DNA of 64,000 nucleotides from Proales similis (GCA_019059635.1 JAGVRJ010000008.1:1054001-1118000), one strand, 5' to 3'; positions 46,901 to 62,500 are shown, counted from the stretch's first letter. Made by a program: numbers and translations. The notes: generated by a model from the letters alone, not told the origin.

Positions 46901-48654
46901 GCTCATCTCTCTTCTTCCTCATATGATTTAACATGTTTTTATCTATAGAGACAGCTCAACACGCAATGAAACGTCATATTCATGCTGTTCTTGTTCATTA
47001 AGACTTCTTCTTAAACGTGTTTTGCGGCATAAAAATTTTTTCGGCTTGACAAAACCCTTACTTGAGCTTATATTTGAACCTCCTGTAGGCTCATCTCTCT
47101 TCTTTCTCATATGATTAAACATGTTTTAATCTATAGAGACAGCTCAACACGCAATGTAGCGCCATTTATATGCTGTTTTTGGTCATTAAGCATACTTTTA
47201 AAACGTGTTTAAAGGCACTGGATATTTTTTAGGCTTTACAAAACACTTACTAAAGCTTATATTTTAACCCCCTGTAGGCTCATCTCTCTACTTTCTTATA
47301 TGATTTAACATGTTTTTATCTATAGAGAAAGCTCAACACGCAATGAAATGCTATATTCATGCTTTTCTTGGCCCTATAATAGATCTTAAGTACCTGTTTT
47401 GTGGAATAAAAATTTATTCATGCCATATTCATGCTGTTCTTGGTCATTAAGACTTCTTCTTAAACGTGTTTTGCGGCATAAAAATTTTTTCGGCTTGACA
47501 AAACCCTAACTTGAGCTTATATTTTAACTTCCTGTAGGCTCATCTCTCTTCTTCCTCATATGATTAAACATGTTTTTATCTAAAGAGACAGCTCAACACG
47601 CAGTGAAACGCAAGATTTATGCTGTTCCTGACCCTTGAATAGATCTTAAGTACCTGTTTTGTGGAATAAAAATTTTTTCCGCTTGACCAAACCCTAACTT
47701 GAGCTTATATCTTAACCCTCTGTAGGCTCATCTCTCTTCTTCCTCATATGATTTAACATGTTTTTATCTATAGAGACAGCTCAACACGCAATAAAACGTC
47801 ATATTCATGCTGTTCTTGTTCATTAAGACTTCTTCTTAAACGTGTTTTGCGGCATAAAAATTTTTTCGGCTTGACAAAACCCTAACTTGAGCTTATATTT
47901 TAACTTCCTGTAGGCTCATCTCTCTTCTTCCTCATATGATTTAACATGTTTTTATCTAAAGAGAAAGCTCAACACGCAATGAAACGCTATATTCATGCTC
48001 TTCTTGGCCCTATAATAGATCTTAAGTACCTGTTTTGTGGAATAAAAATTTATTCATGCCATATTCATGCTGTTCTTGTTCATTAAGACTTCTTCTTAAA
48101 CGTGTTTTGCGGCATAAAAATTTTTTCGGCTTGACAAAACCCTAACTTGAGCTTATATTTTAACTTCCTGTAGGCTCATCTCTCTTCTTCCTCATATGAT
48201 TTAACATGTTTTTATCTATAGAGACAGCTCAACACGCAGTGAAACGCAATATTTATGCTATTCCTGACCCTTAAATAGATCTTAAGTACCTGTTTTGTGG
48301 AATAAAAATTTTTTCCGCTTGACCAAACCCTAACTTAAGCTTATATTTTAACCCCCTGTAGGCTCATCTCTCTACTTTCTCATATGATTTAACATGTTTT
48401 TATCTAAAGAGAAAGCTCAACACGCAATGAAACGCTATATTCATGCTCTTCTTGGCCCTATAATAGATCTTAAGTACCTGTTTTGTGGAATAAAAATTTA
48501 TTCATGCCATATTCATGCTGTTCTTGGTCATTAAGACTTCTTCTTAAACGTGTTTTGCGGCATAAAAATTTTTTCGGCTTGACAAAACCCTAACTTGAGC
48601 TTATATTTTAACTTCCTGTAGGCTCATCTCTCTTCTTCCTCATATGATTTAACA

Positions 48655-50340
48655 TGTTTTTATCTATAGAGACAGCTCAACACGCAGTGAAACGTAATAT
48701 TAATGCTATTCCTGACCCTTAAATAGATCTTAAGTACCTGTTTTGTGCAATAAAAATTTTTTCCGCTTGACCAAACCCTAACTTAAGCTTATATTTTAAC
48801 CCCCTGTAGGCTCATCTCCCTACTTTCTCATATGATTTAACATGTTTTTATCTAAAGAGAAAGCTCAACACGCAATGAAACGCTATATTCATGCTCTTCT
48901 TCGCCCTATAATAGATCTTAAGTACCTGTTTTGTGCAATAAAAATTTTTTCGGCTTGACAAAACCCTAACTTGAGCTTATATCTTAACCCTCTGTAGGCT
49001 CATCTCTCTTCTTCCTCATATGATTTAACATGTTTTTATCTATAGAGACAGCTCAACACGCAGTGAAACGCAAGATTTATGCTGTTCCTGACCCTTAAAT
49101 AGATCTTAAGTACCTGTTTTGTGCAATAAAAATTTTTTCGGCTTGACAAAACCCTAACTTGAGCTTATATTTTAACTTCCTGTAGGCTCATCTCTCTTCT
49201 TCCTCATATGATTTAACATGTTTTTATCTAAAGAGAAAGCTCAACACGCAATGAAACGCTATATTCATGCTCTTCTTGGCCCTATAATAGATCTTAAGTA
49301 CCTGTTTTGTGGAATAAAAATTTATTCATGCCATATTCATGCTGTTCTTGTTCATTAAGACTTCTTCTTAAACGTGTTTTGCGGCATAAAAATTTTTTCG
49401 GCTTGACAAAACCCTAACTTGAGCTTATATTTTAACTTCCTGTAGGCTCATCTCTCTTCTTCCTCATATGATTTAACATGTTTTTATCTATAGAGACAGC
49501 TCAACACGCAGTGAAACGCAATATTTATGCTATTCCTGACCCTTAAATAGATCTTAAGTACCTGTTTTGTGGAATAAAAATTTTTTCCGCTTGACCAAAC
49601 CCTAACTTAAGCTTATATTTTAACCCCCTGTAGGCTCATCTCTCTACTTTCTCATATGATTTCACAGGTTTTTATCGATAGAGAAAGCTCAACACGCAAG
49701 AAACGCCATATTCATGCTGTTCTTGGCCCTATAATAGATCTTAATTACCTGTTTTGTGGAATAAAAATTTTTCGGATTGACAAAACCCTAACTTGAGCTT
49801 ATATTTTGACCTCCTGTAGGGTCTTCTCTCTTCTTCCTCATATGATTTCACAGGTTTTTATCGATAGAGAAAGCTCAACACGCAATGAAACGCCATATTC
49901 ATGCTGTTCTTGGTCATTAACACTTCTTCTTAAACGAGTTTTGCGGCATAAAAATTTTTTCGGCTTTACCAAACCCTAACTTGAGCATATATTTTAACTT
50001 CCTGTAGGCTCATCTCTCTTCTTCCTCATATGATTTAACATGTTTTTATCTATAGAGACAGCTCAACACGCAGTGAAACGTAATATTAATGCTATTCCTG
50101 ACCCTTAAATAGATCTTAAGTACCTGTTTTGTGCAATAAAAATTTTTTCCGCTTGACCAAACCCTAACTTAAGCTTATATTTTAACCCCCTGTAGGCTCA
50201 TCTCCCTACTTTCTCATATGATTTAACATGTTTTTATCTAAAGAGAAAGCTCAACACGCAATGAAACGCTATATTCATGCTCTTCTTCGCCCTATAATAG
50301 ATCTTAAGTACCTGTTTTGTGCAATAAAAATTTTTTCGGC
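48655..50340. repeat. Higher-order duplication inside the satellite, 1384-bp spacing
   Basis: A multi-monomer block marked by rare variants is present twice: CTCATCTCCCTACTTTC near 48,813 and 50,197, and CTTCTTCGCCCTATAATAG near 48,896 and 50,280. Both pairs are 1384 bp apart, and the intervening sequence matches closely, so a block of several monomers was duplicated as one unit. Confidence 0.8.
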
Positions 50341-52299
50341 TTGACAAAACCCTAACTTGAGCTTATATTTTAACTTCCTGTAGGCTCATCTCTCTTCTTC
50401 CTCATATGATTTAACATGTTTTTATCTATAGAGACAGCTCAACACGCAGTGAAACGCAAGATTTATGCTGTTCCTGACCCTTAAATAGATCTTAAGTACC
50501 TGTTTTGTGCAATAAAAATTTTTTCGGCTTGACAAAACCCTAACTTGAGCTTATATTTTAACTTCCTGTAGGCTCATCTTTCTTCTTCCTCATATGATTT
50601 AACATGTTTTTATCTGTAGAGACAGCTCAACACGCAATGAAACGTGATACTCATGCTGTTCTTGGACATTAAGACTTCTTCTTAAACGTGTTTTGCGGCA
50701 TAAAAATTTTTTCGTCTTGACAAAACCCTAACTTGAGCTTATATTTTAACCTCCTGTAGGCTCATCTCTCTTCTTCCTCATATGATTTTACATGTCTTTA
50801 TCTATAGAGACAGCCCAACACGCAATTAAACGCCATTTATATGCTGTTTTTGGTCATTAAGCATACTTTAAAAACGTGTTTTAAGGCACTAGATATTTTT
50901 TAGGCTTAACAAAACACTTACTAAAGCTTATATTTTAACCTCCTGTAGGCTCATCTCTCTTCTTCCTCATATGATTTTACATGTTTTTATTTATAGAAAC
51001 AGCTCAACACGCAGTGAAACGCAATATTTATGCTGTTCCTGACCCTTAAATAGATCTTAAGTACCTGTATTGTGCAATAAAAATTTTTTCGGCTTGACAA
51101 AACCCTAACTTGAGCTTATATTTTAACTTCCTGTAGGCTCATCTCTCTTCTTCCTCATATGATTTAACATGTTTTTATCTATAGAGACAGCTCAACACGC
51201 AATGAAACGCCATTTATATGCTGTTTTTGGTCATTAAGCATACTTTAAAAAAGTGTTTTAAGGCACTAGATATTTTTTAGGCTTAACAAAACACTTACTA
51301 AAGCTTATATTTTAACCTCCTGTAGGCTCATCTCTCTTCTTCCTCATATGATTTAACATGTTTTTATCTATAGAGACAGCTCAACACGCAGTGAAACGCA
51401 ATATTTATGCTGTTCCTGACCCTTAAATAGATCTTAAGTACCTGTATTGTGCAATAAAAATTTTTTCGGCTTGACAAAACCCTAACTTGAGCTTATATTT
51501 TAACTTCCTGTAGGCTCATCTCTCTTCTTCCTCATATGATTTAACATGTTTTTATCTATAGAGACAGCTCAACACGCAATGAAACGCCATTTATATGCTG
51601 TTTTTGGTCATTAAGCATACTTTAAAAAAGTGTTTTAAGGCACTAGATATTTTTTAGGCTTAACAAAACACTTACTAAAGCTTATATTTTAACCTCCTGT
51701 AGGCTCATCTCTCTTCTTCCTCATATGATTTAACATGTTTTTATCTATAGAGACAGCTCAACACGCAGTGAAACGTCATATTCATGCTGTTCTTGGACAT
51801 AAAGACTTCTTCTTAAACGTGTTTTGCGGCATAAAAATTTTTTCGTCTTGACAAAACCCTCACTTGAGCTTATATTTTAACCTCCTGTAGGCTCATCTCT
51901 CTACTTTCTCATATGATTTAACATGTTTTTATCTATAGAGAAAGCTCAACACGCAGTGAAACGCAATATTTATGCTGTTCCTGACCCTTAAATAGATCTT
52001 AAGTACCTGTTTTGTGCAATAAAAATTTTTTCGGCTTGACAAAACCCTAACTTGAGCTTATATTTTAACTTCCTGTAGGCTCATCTCTCTTCTTCCTCAT
52101 ATGATTTAACATGTTTTTATATATAGAGACAGCTCAACACGCAGTGAAACGTCATATTCATGCTGTTCTTGGACATAAAGACTTCTTCTTAAACGTGTTT
52201 TGCGGCATAAAAATTTTTTCGTCTTGACAAAACCCTCACTTGAGCTTATATTTTAACCTCCTGTAGGCTCATCTCTCTACTTTCTCATATGATTTAACA

Positions 52300-53560
52300 T
52301 GTTTTTATCTATAGTGAAAGCTCAACACGCAATCAAACGCCATTTAGATGCTGTTATTGGTCATTAAGCATACTTTAAAAACGTGTTTTAAGGCACTAGA
52401 TATTTTTTAGGCTTAACAAAACACTTACTAAAGCTTATATTTTAACCTCCTGTAGGCTCATCTCTCTTCTTTCTCATATGATTAAACATGTTTTTATCTA
52501 TAGAGACAGCTCAACACGCAGTGAAACGCAATATTTAAGCTGTTCCTGACCCTTAAATAGATCTTAAGTACCTGTATTGTGCAATAAAAATTTTTTCGGC
52601 TTGACAAAACCCTAACTTGAGCTTATATTTTAACTTCCTGTAGGCTCATCTCTCTTCTTCCTCATATGATTTAACATGTTTTTATCTATAGTGAAAGCTC
52701 AACACGCAATCAAACGCCATTTAGATGCTGTTATTGGTCATTAAGCATACTTTAAAAACGTGTTTTAAGGCACTAGATATTTTTTAGGCTTAACAAAACA
52801 CTTACTAAAGCTTATATTTTAACCTCCTGTAGGCTCATCTCTCTTCTTCCTCATATGATTAAACATGTTTTTATCTATAGAGACAGCTCAACACGCAGTG
52901 AAACGCAATATTTAAGCTGTTCCTGACCCTTAAATAGATCTTAAGTACCTGTATTGTGCAATAAAAATTTTTTCGGCTTGACAAAACCCTAACTTGAGCT
53001 TATATTTTAACTTCCTGTAGGCTCATCTCTCTTCTTCCTCATATGATTTAACATGTTTTTATCTATAGAGACAGCTCAACACGCAATGAAACGCCATTTA
53101 TATGCTGTTTTTGGTCATTAAGCATACTTTAAAAAAGTGTTTTAAGGCACTAGATATTTTTTAGGCTTAACAAAACACTTACTAAAGCTTGTATTTTAAC
53201 CTCCTGTAGGCTCATCTCTCTTCTTCCTCATATGATTTAACATGTTTTTATCTATAGAGACAGCTCAACACGCAGTGAAACGCAATATTTATGCTGTTCC
53301 TGACCATTAAATAGATCTTAAGTACCTGTTTTGTGCAATAAAAATTTTTTCGGCTTGACAAAACCCTAACTTGAGCTTATATTTTAACTTCCTGTAGGCT
53401 CATCTCTCTTCTTCCTCATATGATTTAACATGTTTTTATCTATAGTGAAAGCTCAACACGCAATCAAACGCCATTTAGATGCTGTTATTGGTCATTAAGC
53501 ATACTTTAAAAACGTGTTTTAAGGCACTAGATATTTTTTAGGCTTAACAAAACACTTACT
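52300..53560. repeat. Higher-order A/C dimers inside the satellite
   Basis: A rare class C variant (ATAGTGAAAGCTCAACACG followed by TTTAGATGCTGTTATTGG) occurs near 52,312, 52,690 and 53,452, spaced about 378 and 762 bp, which is two and four monomers. Class A and class C units alternate here, so the dimer or tetramer is the amplifying unit. Confidence 0.8.
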
Positions 53561-56500
53561 AAAGCTTATATTTTAACCTCCTGTAGGCTCATCTCTCTTC
53601 TTTCTCATATGATTAAACATGTTTTTATCTATAGAGACAGCTCAACACGCAGTGAAACGCAATATTTAAGCTGTTCCTGACCCTTAAATAGATCTTAAGT
53701 ACCTGTATTGTGCAATAAAAATTTTTTCGGCTTGACAAAACCCTAACTTGAGCTTATATTTTAACTTCCTGTAGGCTCATCTCTCTTCTTCCTCATATGA
53801 TTTAACATGTTTTTATCTATAGAGACAGCTCAACACGCAATGAAACGCCATTTATATGCTGTTTTTGGTCATTAAGCATACTTTAAAAAAGTGTTTTAAG
53901 GCACTAGATATTTTTTAGGCTTAACAAAACACTTACTAAAGCTTATATTTTAACCTCCTGTAGGCTCATCTGTCTTCTTCCTCATATGATTTAACATGTT
54001 TTTATCTATAGAGACAGCTCAACACGCAGTGAAACGTCATATTCATGCTGTTCTTGGACATTAAGACTTCTTCTTAAACGTGTTTTGCGGCATAAAAATT
54101 TTTTCGTCTTGACAAAACCCTCACTTGAGCTTATATTTTAACCTCCTGTAGGCTCATCTCTCTTCTTCCTCATATGATTTAACATGTTTTTATCTATAGA
54201 GACAGCTCAACACGCAATGAAACGCCATTTATATGCTGTTTTTGGTCATTAAGCATACTTTAAAAACGTGTTTTAAGGCACTAGATATTTTTTAGGCTTA
54301 ACAAAACACTTACTAAAGCTTATATTTTAACCTCCTGTAGGCTCATCTCTCTTCTTCCTCATATGATTTTACATGTCTTTATCTATAGAGACAGCTCAAC
54401 ACGCAATGAAACGCCATTTATATGCTGTTTTTGGTCATTAAGCATACTTTAAAAACGTGTTTTAAGGCACTAGATATTTTTTAGGCTTAACAAAACACTT
54501 ACTAAAGCTTATATTTTAACCTCCTCTAGGCTCATCTCTCTTCTTCCTCATATGATTTAACATGTTTTTATCTATAGAGACAGCTCAACACGCAGTGAAA
54601 CGCAATAATTATGCTGTTCCTGACCCTTGAATAGATCTTAAGTACCTGTTTTGTGGAATAAAAATTTTTTTCGGCTTGACAAAACCCTAACTTGATTTTA
54701 TATTTTAACCCCCTGTAGGCTCATCTCTCTACTTTCTCATATGATTTAACATGTTTTTATCTATAGAGACAGCTCAACACGCAGTGAAACGCAATATTTA
54801 AGCTGTTCCTGACCCTTAAATAGATCTTAAGTACCTGTTTTGTGCAATAAAAATTTTTTCGGCTTGACAAAACCCTAACTTGAGCTTATATTTTAACCCC
54901 CTGTAGGCTCATCTTTCTTCTTCCTCATATGATTTAACATGTTTTTATCTGTAGAGACAGCTCAAAACGCAATGAAACGTCATACTCATGCTGTTCTTGG
55001 ACATTAAGACTTCTTCTTAAACGTGTTTTGCGGCATAAAAATTTTTTCGTCTTGACAAAACCCTAACCTTGAGCTTATATTTTAACCTCCTGTAGGCTCA
55101 TCTCTCTTCTTCCTCATATGATTTAACATGTTTTTATCTATAGAGACAGCTCAACACGCAGTGAAACGCAATATTTATGCTGTTCCTGACCCTTAAATAG
55201 ATCTTAAGTACCTGTTTTGTGCAATAAAAATTTTTTCGGCTTGACAAAACCCTAACTTGAGCTTATATTTACACTTCCTGTAGGCTCATCTCTCTTCTTC
55301 CTCATATGAATTAACATGTTTTTATCTATAGAAACAGCTCAACACGCAGTGAAACGCAATATTTATGCTGTTCCTGACCCTTAAATAGATCTTAAGTACC
55401 TGTTTTGTGCAATAAAAATTTTTTCGGCTTGACAAAACCCTAACTTGAGCTTATATTTTAACTTCATGTAGGCTCATCTCTCTTCTTCCTCATATGATTT
55501 AACATGTTTTTATCTATAGAGACAGCTCAACACGCAGTGAAACGTCATATTCATGCTGTTCTTGGACATTAAGACTTCTTCTTAAACGTGTTTTGCGGCA
55601 TAAAAATTTTTTCGGCTTGACAAAACCCTAACTTGAGCTTATATTTGAACTTCCTGTAGGCTCATCTCTCTTCTTCCTCATATGATTTAACATGTTTCTA
55701 TCTATAGAGACAGCTTAACACGCAATGAAACGCCATTTATATGCTGTTTTTGGTCATTAATCATACTTTAAAAACGTGTTTTAAGGCACTAGATATTTTT
55801 AGGCTTAACAAAACACTTACTAAAGCTTATATTTTAACCCCCTGTAGGCTCATCTCTCTACTTTCTCATATGATTTAACATGTTTTTATCTATAGAGACA
55901 GCTCAACACGCAGTGAAACGTCATATTCATGCTGTTCTTGGACATTAAGACTTCTTCTTAAACGTGTTTTGCGGCATAAAAATTTTTTCGGCTTGACAAA
56001 ACCCTAACTTGAGCTTATATTTTAACTTTCTGTAGGCTCATCTGTCTTCTTCCTCATATGATTTAACATGTTTTTATCTATAGAGACAGCTCAACACGCA
56101 GTGAAACGCAATAATTATGCTGTTCCTGACCCTTAAATAGATCTTAAGTACCTGTTTTGTGCAATAAAAATTTTTCGGCTTGACAAAACCCTAACCTGAG
56201 CTTATATTTACACTTCCTGTAGGCTCATCTCTCTTCTTCCTCATATGATTTAACATGTTTTTATCTATAGAGACAGCTCAACACGCAGTGAAACGCAATA
56301 TTTATGCTGTTCCTGACCCTTAAATAGATCTTAAGTACCTGTTTTGTGCAATAAAAATTTTTCGGCTTGACAAAACCCTAACCTGAGCTTATATTTACAC
56401 TTCCTGTAGGCTCATCTCTCTTCTTCCTCATATGATTTAACATGTTTTTATCTATAGAAACAGCTCAACACGCAGTGAAACGCAATATTTATGCTGTTCC

Positions 56501-59500
56501 TGACCCTTAAATAGATCTTAAGTACCTGTTTTGTGCAATAAAAATTTTTCGGCTTGACAAAACCCTAACCTGAGCTTATATTTACACTTCCTGTAGGCTC
56601 ATCTCTCTTCTTCCTCATATGATTTAACATGTTTTTATCTATAGAAACAGCTCAACACGCAGTGAAACGCAATATTTATGCTGTTCCTGACCCTTAAATA
56701 GATCTTAAGTACCTGTTTTGTGCAATAAAAATTTTTCGGCTTGACAAAACCCTAACCTGAGCTTATATTTACACTTCCTGTAGGCTCATCTCTCTTCTTC
56801 CTCATATGATTTAACAGGTTTTTATCTACAGAGACAGCTCAACACGCAATGAAAAGCAATAGTTATGCTGTTCCTGACCCTAAAATAGATCTTAAGTTCC
56901 TGTTTTGTGGAAAAAAAATTTTTCGGCTTGACAAAACCCTAACTTGAGCTCATATTTTAACCTCCTGTAGGCTCATCTCTCTTCTTCCTCATATGATTTC
57001 ACAGGTTTTTATCTATAGAAACAGCTCAACACGCAGTGAAACGCAATATTTATGCTGTTCCTGACCCTTAAATAGATCTTAAGTACCTGTTTTGTGCAAT
57101 AAAAATTTTTCGGCTTGACAAAACCCTAACCTGAGCTTATATTTACACTTCCTGTAGGCTCATCTCTCTTCTTCCTCATATGATTTAACATGTTTTTATC
57201 TATAGAAACAGCTCAACACGCAGTGAAACGCAATATTTATGCTGTTCCTGACCCTTAAATAGATCTTAAGTACCTGTTTTGTGCAATAAAAATTTTTTCG
57301 GCTTGACAAAACCCTAACTTGAGCTTATATTTTAACTTCCTGTAGGCTCATCTCTCTTCTTCCTCATATGATTTAACATGTTTTTATCTATAGAGACAGC
57401 TCAACACGCAGTGAAACGTCATATTCATGCTGTTCTTGGACATTAAGACTTCTTCTTAAACGTGTTTTGCGGCATAAAAATTTTTTCGGCTTGACAAAAC
57501 CCTAACTTGAGCTTATATTTGAACTTCCTGTAGGCTCATCTCTCTTCTTCCTCATATGATTTAACATGTTTTTATCTATAGAGACAGCTCAACACGCAAT
57601 GAAACGCCATTTATATGCTGTTTTTGGTCATTAAGCATACTTTAAAAACGTGTTTTAAGGCACTAGATATTTTTAGGCTTAACAAAACACTTACTAAAGC
57701 TAATATTTTAACCTCCTGTAGGCTCATCTCTCTTCTTCCTCATATGATTTAACATGTTTTTATCTATAGAGACAGCTCAACACGCAGTGAAACGCAATAT
57801 TTATGCTGTTCCTGACCCTTAAATAGATCTTAAGTACCTGTTTTGTGGAATAAAAATTTTTTCGGCTTGACAAAACCCTAACTTGAGCTTATATTTTAAC
57901 CTCCTGTAGGCTCATCTCTCTTCTTCCTCATATGATTTAACATGTTTTTATCTAATGAGACAGCTCAACACGCAGTGAAACGTCATATTTATGCTGTTCT
58001 TTGACATTAAGACTTCTTCTTAAACGTGTTTTGCGGCATAAAAATTTTTTCGGCTTGACAAAACCCTAACTTGAGCTTATATTTTGACCTCCTGTAGGGT
58101 CTTCTCTCTTCTTCCTCATATGATTTAACAGGTTTTTATATATAGAGACAGCTCAACACGCAGTGAAAAGCAATAGTTATGCTGTTCCTGACCCTTAAAT
58201 AGATCTTAAGTAACTGTTTTGTGCAATAAAAATTTTTTCGGCTTGACAAAACCCTAACTTGAGCTTATATTTTAACTTCCTGTAGGCTCATCTCTCTTCT
58301 TCCTCATATGATTTAACATGTTTTTATCTATAGAGACAGCTCAACACGCAGTGAAACGTCATATTTATGCTGTTCTTTGACATTAAGACTTCTTCTTAAA
58401 CGTGTTTTGCGGCATAAAAATTTTTTCGGCTTGACAAAACCCTAACTTGAGCTTATATTTTAACTTCCTGTAGGCTCATCTCTCTTCTTCCTCATATGAT
58501 TTAACATGTTTTTATCTATAGAGACAGCTCAACACGCAGTGAAACGTCATATTTATGCTGTTCTTTGACATTAAGACTTCTTCTTAAACGTGTTTTGCGG
58601 CATAAAAATTTTTTCGGCTTGACAAAACCCTAACTTGAGCTTATATTTTAACTTCCTGTAGGCTCATCTCTCTTCTTCCTCATATGATTTAACATGTTTT
58701 TATCTATAGAGACAGCTCAACACGCAATGAAACGCCATTTATATGCTGTTTTTGGTCACTAAGCATACTTTAAAAACGTGTTTTAAGGCACTAGATATTT
58801 TTTAGGCTTAACAAAACACTTACTAAAGCTAATATTTTAACCTCCTGTAGGCTCATCTCTCTTCTTCCTCATATGATTTAACATGTTTTTATCTATAGAG
58901 ACAGCTCAACACGCAGTGAAACGCAATATTTATGCTGTTCCTGACCCTTAAATAGATCTTAAGTACCTGTTTTGTGGAATAAAAATTTTTTCGGCTTGAC
59001 AAAACCCTAACTTGAGCATATATTTTAACCTCCTGTAGGCTCATCTCTCTTCTTCCTCATATGATTTAACAGGTTTTTATATATAGAGACAGCTCAACAC
59101 GCAGTGAAACGCAATAGTTATGCTGTACCTGACCCTTAAATAGATCTTAAGTTCCTGTTTTGTGGAATAAAAATTTTTTCGGCTTGACAAAACCCTAACT
59201 TGAGCTTATATTTTGACCTCCTGTAGGGTCTTCTCTCTTCTTCCTCATATGATTTAACAGGTTTTTATATATAGAGACAGCTCAACACGCAATGAAAAGC
59301 AATAGTTATGCTGTTCCTGACCCTAAAATAGATCTTAAGTTCCTGTTTTGTGGAAAAAAAATTTTTCGGCTTGACAAAACCCTAACTTGAGCTCATATTT
59401 TAACCTCCTATAGGGTCTTCTCTCTTCTTCCTCATATGATTTAAAAGGTTTTTATCGAAAGAGACAGCTCTACACGCAGTGAAACGCCATATTCATGCTG

Positions 59501-62500
59501 TTCTTGGCCCTATAATAGATCTTAAGTACCTCTTTTGTGGAATACAAATTTTTTCGGCTTGACAAAACCCTAACTTGAGCTTATATTTTAACTCCCTGTA
59601 GGCTCATCTCTCTTCTTCCTCATATGATTTAACATGTTTTTATCTATAGAAACAGCTCAACACGCAGTGAAACGCAATTTTTATGCTGTTCCTGACCCTT
59701 TAATAGATCTTAAGTACCTGTTTTGTGGAATAAAAATTTTTTCGGCTTGACAAAACCCTAACTTGAGCTTATATTTTAACCTCCTGTAGGGTCTTCTCTC
59801 TTCTTCCTCATATGATTTAACAGGTTTTTATCTATAGAGAAAGCTTAACACGCAATGAAACGCCATACTCATGCTGTTCTTGGCCCTATAATAGATCTTA
59901 AGTTCCTGTTTTGTGGAATAAAAATTTTTTCGGCTTGACAAAACCCTAACTTGAGCTTATATTTTAACCTCCTGTAGGGTCTTCTCTCTTCTTCCTCATA
60001 TGATTTAACAGGTTTTTATATATAGAGACAGCTCAACACGCAGTGAAACGCAATAGTTATGCTGTACCTGACCCTTAAATAGATCTTAAGTTCCTGTTTT
60101 GTGGAATAAAAATTTTTTCGGCTTGACAAAACCCTAACTTGAGCTTATATTTTGACCTCCTGTAGGGTCTTCTCTCTTCTTCCTCATATGATTTAACAGG
60201 TTTTTATCGAAAGAGACAGCTTGACACGCAATGAAACGCCGATTCATGCTGTTCTTGGCCATATAATAGATCTTAAATACCTGTTTTGCGGCATAAAAAT
60301 TTTTTCGGCTTGACAAAACCCTAACTTGAGCTTATATTTTAACCTCCTGTAGGCTCATCTCTCTTCTTCCTCATATGATTTAACAGGTTTTTATCGATAG
60401 AGAAAGCTCTACACGCAGTGAAACGCAATAGTAAAGCTGTTCCTGACCCTTTAATAGATCTTAAGTACCTGTTTTGTGGAATAAAAATTTTTTCGGCTTG
60501 ACAAAACCCTAACTTGAGCTTATATTTTAACCTCCTGTAGGGTCTTCTCTCTTCTTCCTCATATGATTTAACAGGTTTTTATCTATAGAGACAGCTCAAC
60601 ACGCAATGAAACGCCATATTCATGCTGTTCTTGGCCCTATAATAGATCTTAAGTACCTGTTTTGTGGAATAAAAATTTTTTCGGCTTGACAAAACCCTAA
60701 CTTGAGCTTATATTTTGACCTCCTGTAGGGTCTTCTCTCTTCTTCCTCATATGATTGAACTAGTTTTTATCGAAAGAGACAGCTCTACACGCAGTGAAAC
60801 GCAATAGTTATGCTGTTCCTGACCCTAAAATAGATCTTAAGTTCCTGTTTTGTGGAATAAGATTTTTTCGGCTTGACAAAACCCTAACTTAAGCATATAT
60901 TTTGACCTCCTTTAGGGTCTTCTCTCTTCTTCCTCATATGATTTAACATGTTTTTATCTATAGAGACAGCTCAACACGCAGTTAAACGCAATATTAATGC
61001 TGTTCCTGACCCTAAAATAGATCTTAAGTACCTGTTTTGCGGCATAAAAATTTTTTCGGCTTGACAAAACCCTAACTTGAGCTTATATTTTAACCTCCTG
61101 TAGGCTCATCTCTCTTCTTCCTCATATGATTTAACAGGTTTTTATCGATAGAGACAGCTCAACACGCAAGAAACGCCATATTCATGCTGTTCTTGGCCCT
61201 ATAATAGATCTTAATTACCTGTTTTGTGGAATAAAAATTTTTTCGGCTTGACAAAACCCTAACTTGAGCTTATATTTTAATTTCCTGTAGGCTCATCTCT
61301 CTTCTTCCTCATATGATTTAACATGTTTTTATCTATAGAGACAGCTCAACACGCAATGAAACGGCATATTCATGCTGTTCTGGGCTCTATAATAGATCTT
61401 AAGTACCTCTTTTGTGGAATACAAATTTTTTCGGCTTGACAAAACCCTAAATTAAGCTTATATTTTAACTCCCTGTAGGCTCATCTCTGTTCTTCCTCAT
61501 ATGATTTAACATGTTTTTATCTATAGAGACAGCTCAACACGCAGTGAAACGCAATATTAATGCTGTTCCTGACCCTAAAATAGATCTTAAGTACCTGTTT
61601 TGCGGCATAAAAATTTTTTCGGCTTGATAAAAACCCTAACTTGAGCTTATATTTTAACCTCCTGTAGGGTCTTCTCTCTTCTTCCTCATATGATTTAAAA
61701 GGTTTTTATCGAAAGAGACAGCTCTACACGCAGTGAAACGCCATATTCATGCTGTTCTTGGCCCTATAATAGATCTTAAGTTCCTGTTTTGTGGAATAAA
61801 AATTTTTTCGGCTTGACAAAACCCTAACTTGAGCTCATATTTTAACCTCCTATAGGGTCTTCTCTCTTCTTCCTCATATGATTGAACTAGTTTTTATCGA
61901 AAGAGACAGCTCTACACGCAGTGAAACGCAATAGTTATGCTGTACCTGACCCTTAAATAGATCTTAAGTTCCTGTTTTGTGGAATAAAAATTTTTTCCGC
62001 TTGACAAAACCCTAACTTAAGCTTATATTTTAACCTCCTGTAGGCTCATCTTTCTTTTGCCTCATATGATTTAACATGTTTTTATCTATAGAGACAGCTC
62101 AACACGCAATGAAACGCCATATTCATGCTGTTCTTTGCCCTATGATAGATCTTAATGTCCTGTTTTGTGGAATTAAAATTTTTCGGCTTGACAAAACCCT
62201 AACTTGAGCTTATATTTTGACCTCCTGTAGGGTCTTCTCTCTTCTTCCTCATATGATTTAACAGGTTTTTATATATAGAGACAGCTCAACACGCAGTGAA
62301 ACGCAATAGTTATGCTGTACCTGACCCTTAAATAGATCTTAAGTTCCTGTTTTGTGAAAAAAAAATTTTTCGGCTTGACAAAACCATAACTTAAGCTTAT
62401 ATTTTGACCTCCTGTAGGGTCTTCTCTCCTCTTCCTCATATGATTTAACAGGTTTTTATCTATAGAGAAAGCTTAACACGCAATGAAACGCCATACTCAT

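Noticed and set aside
60134-60316. 60-codon open frame inside the satellite
   Set aside because: It is made of ordinary monomer sequence and is not kept open in neighbouring monomers.
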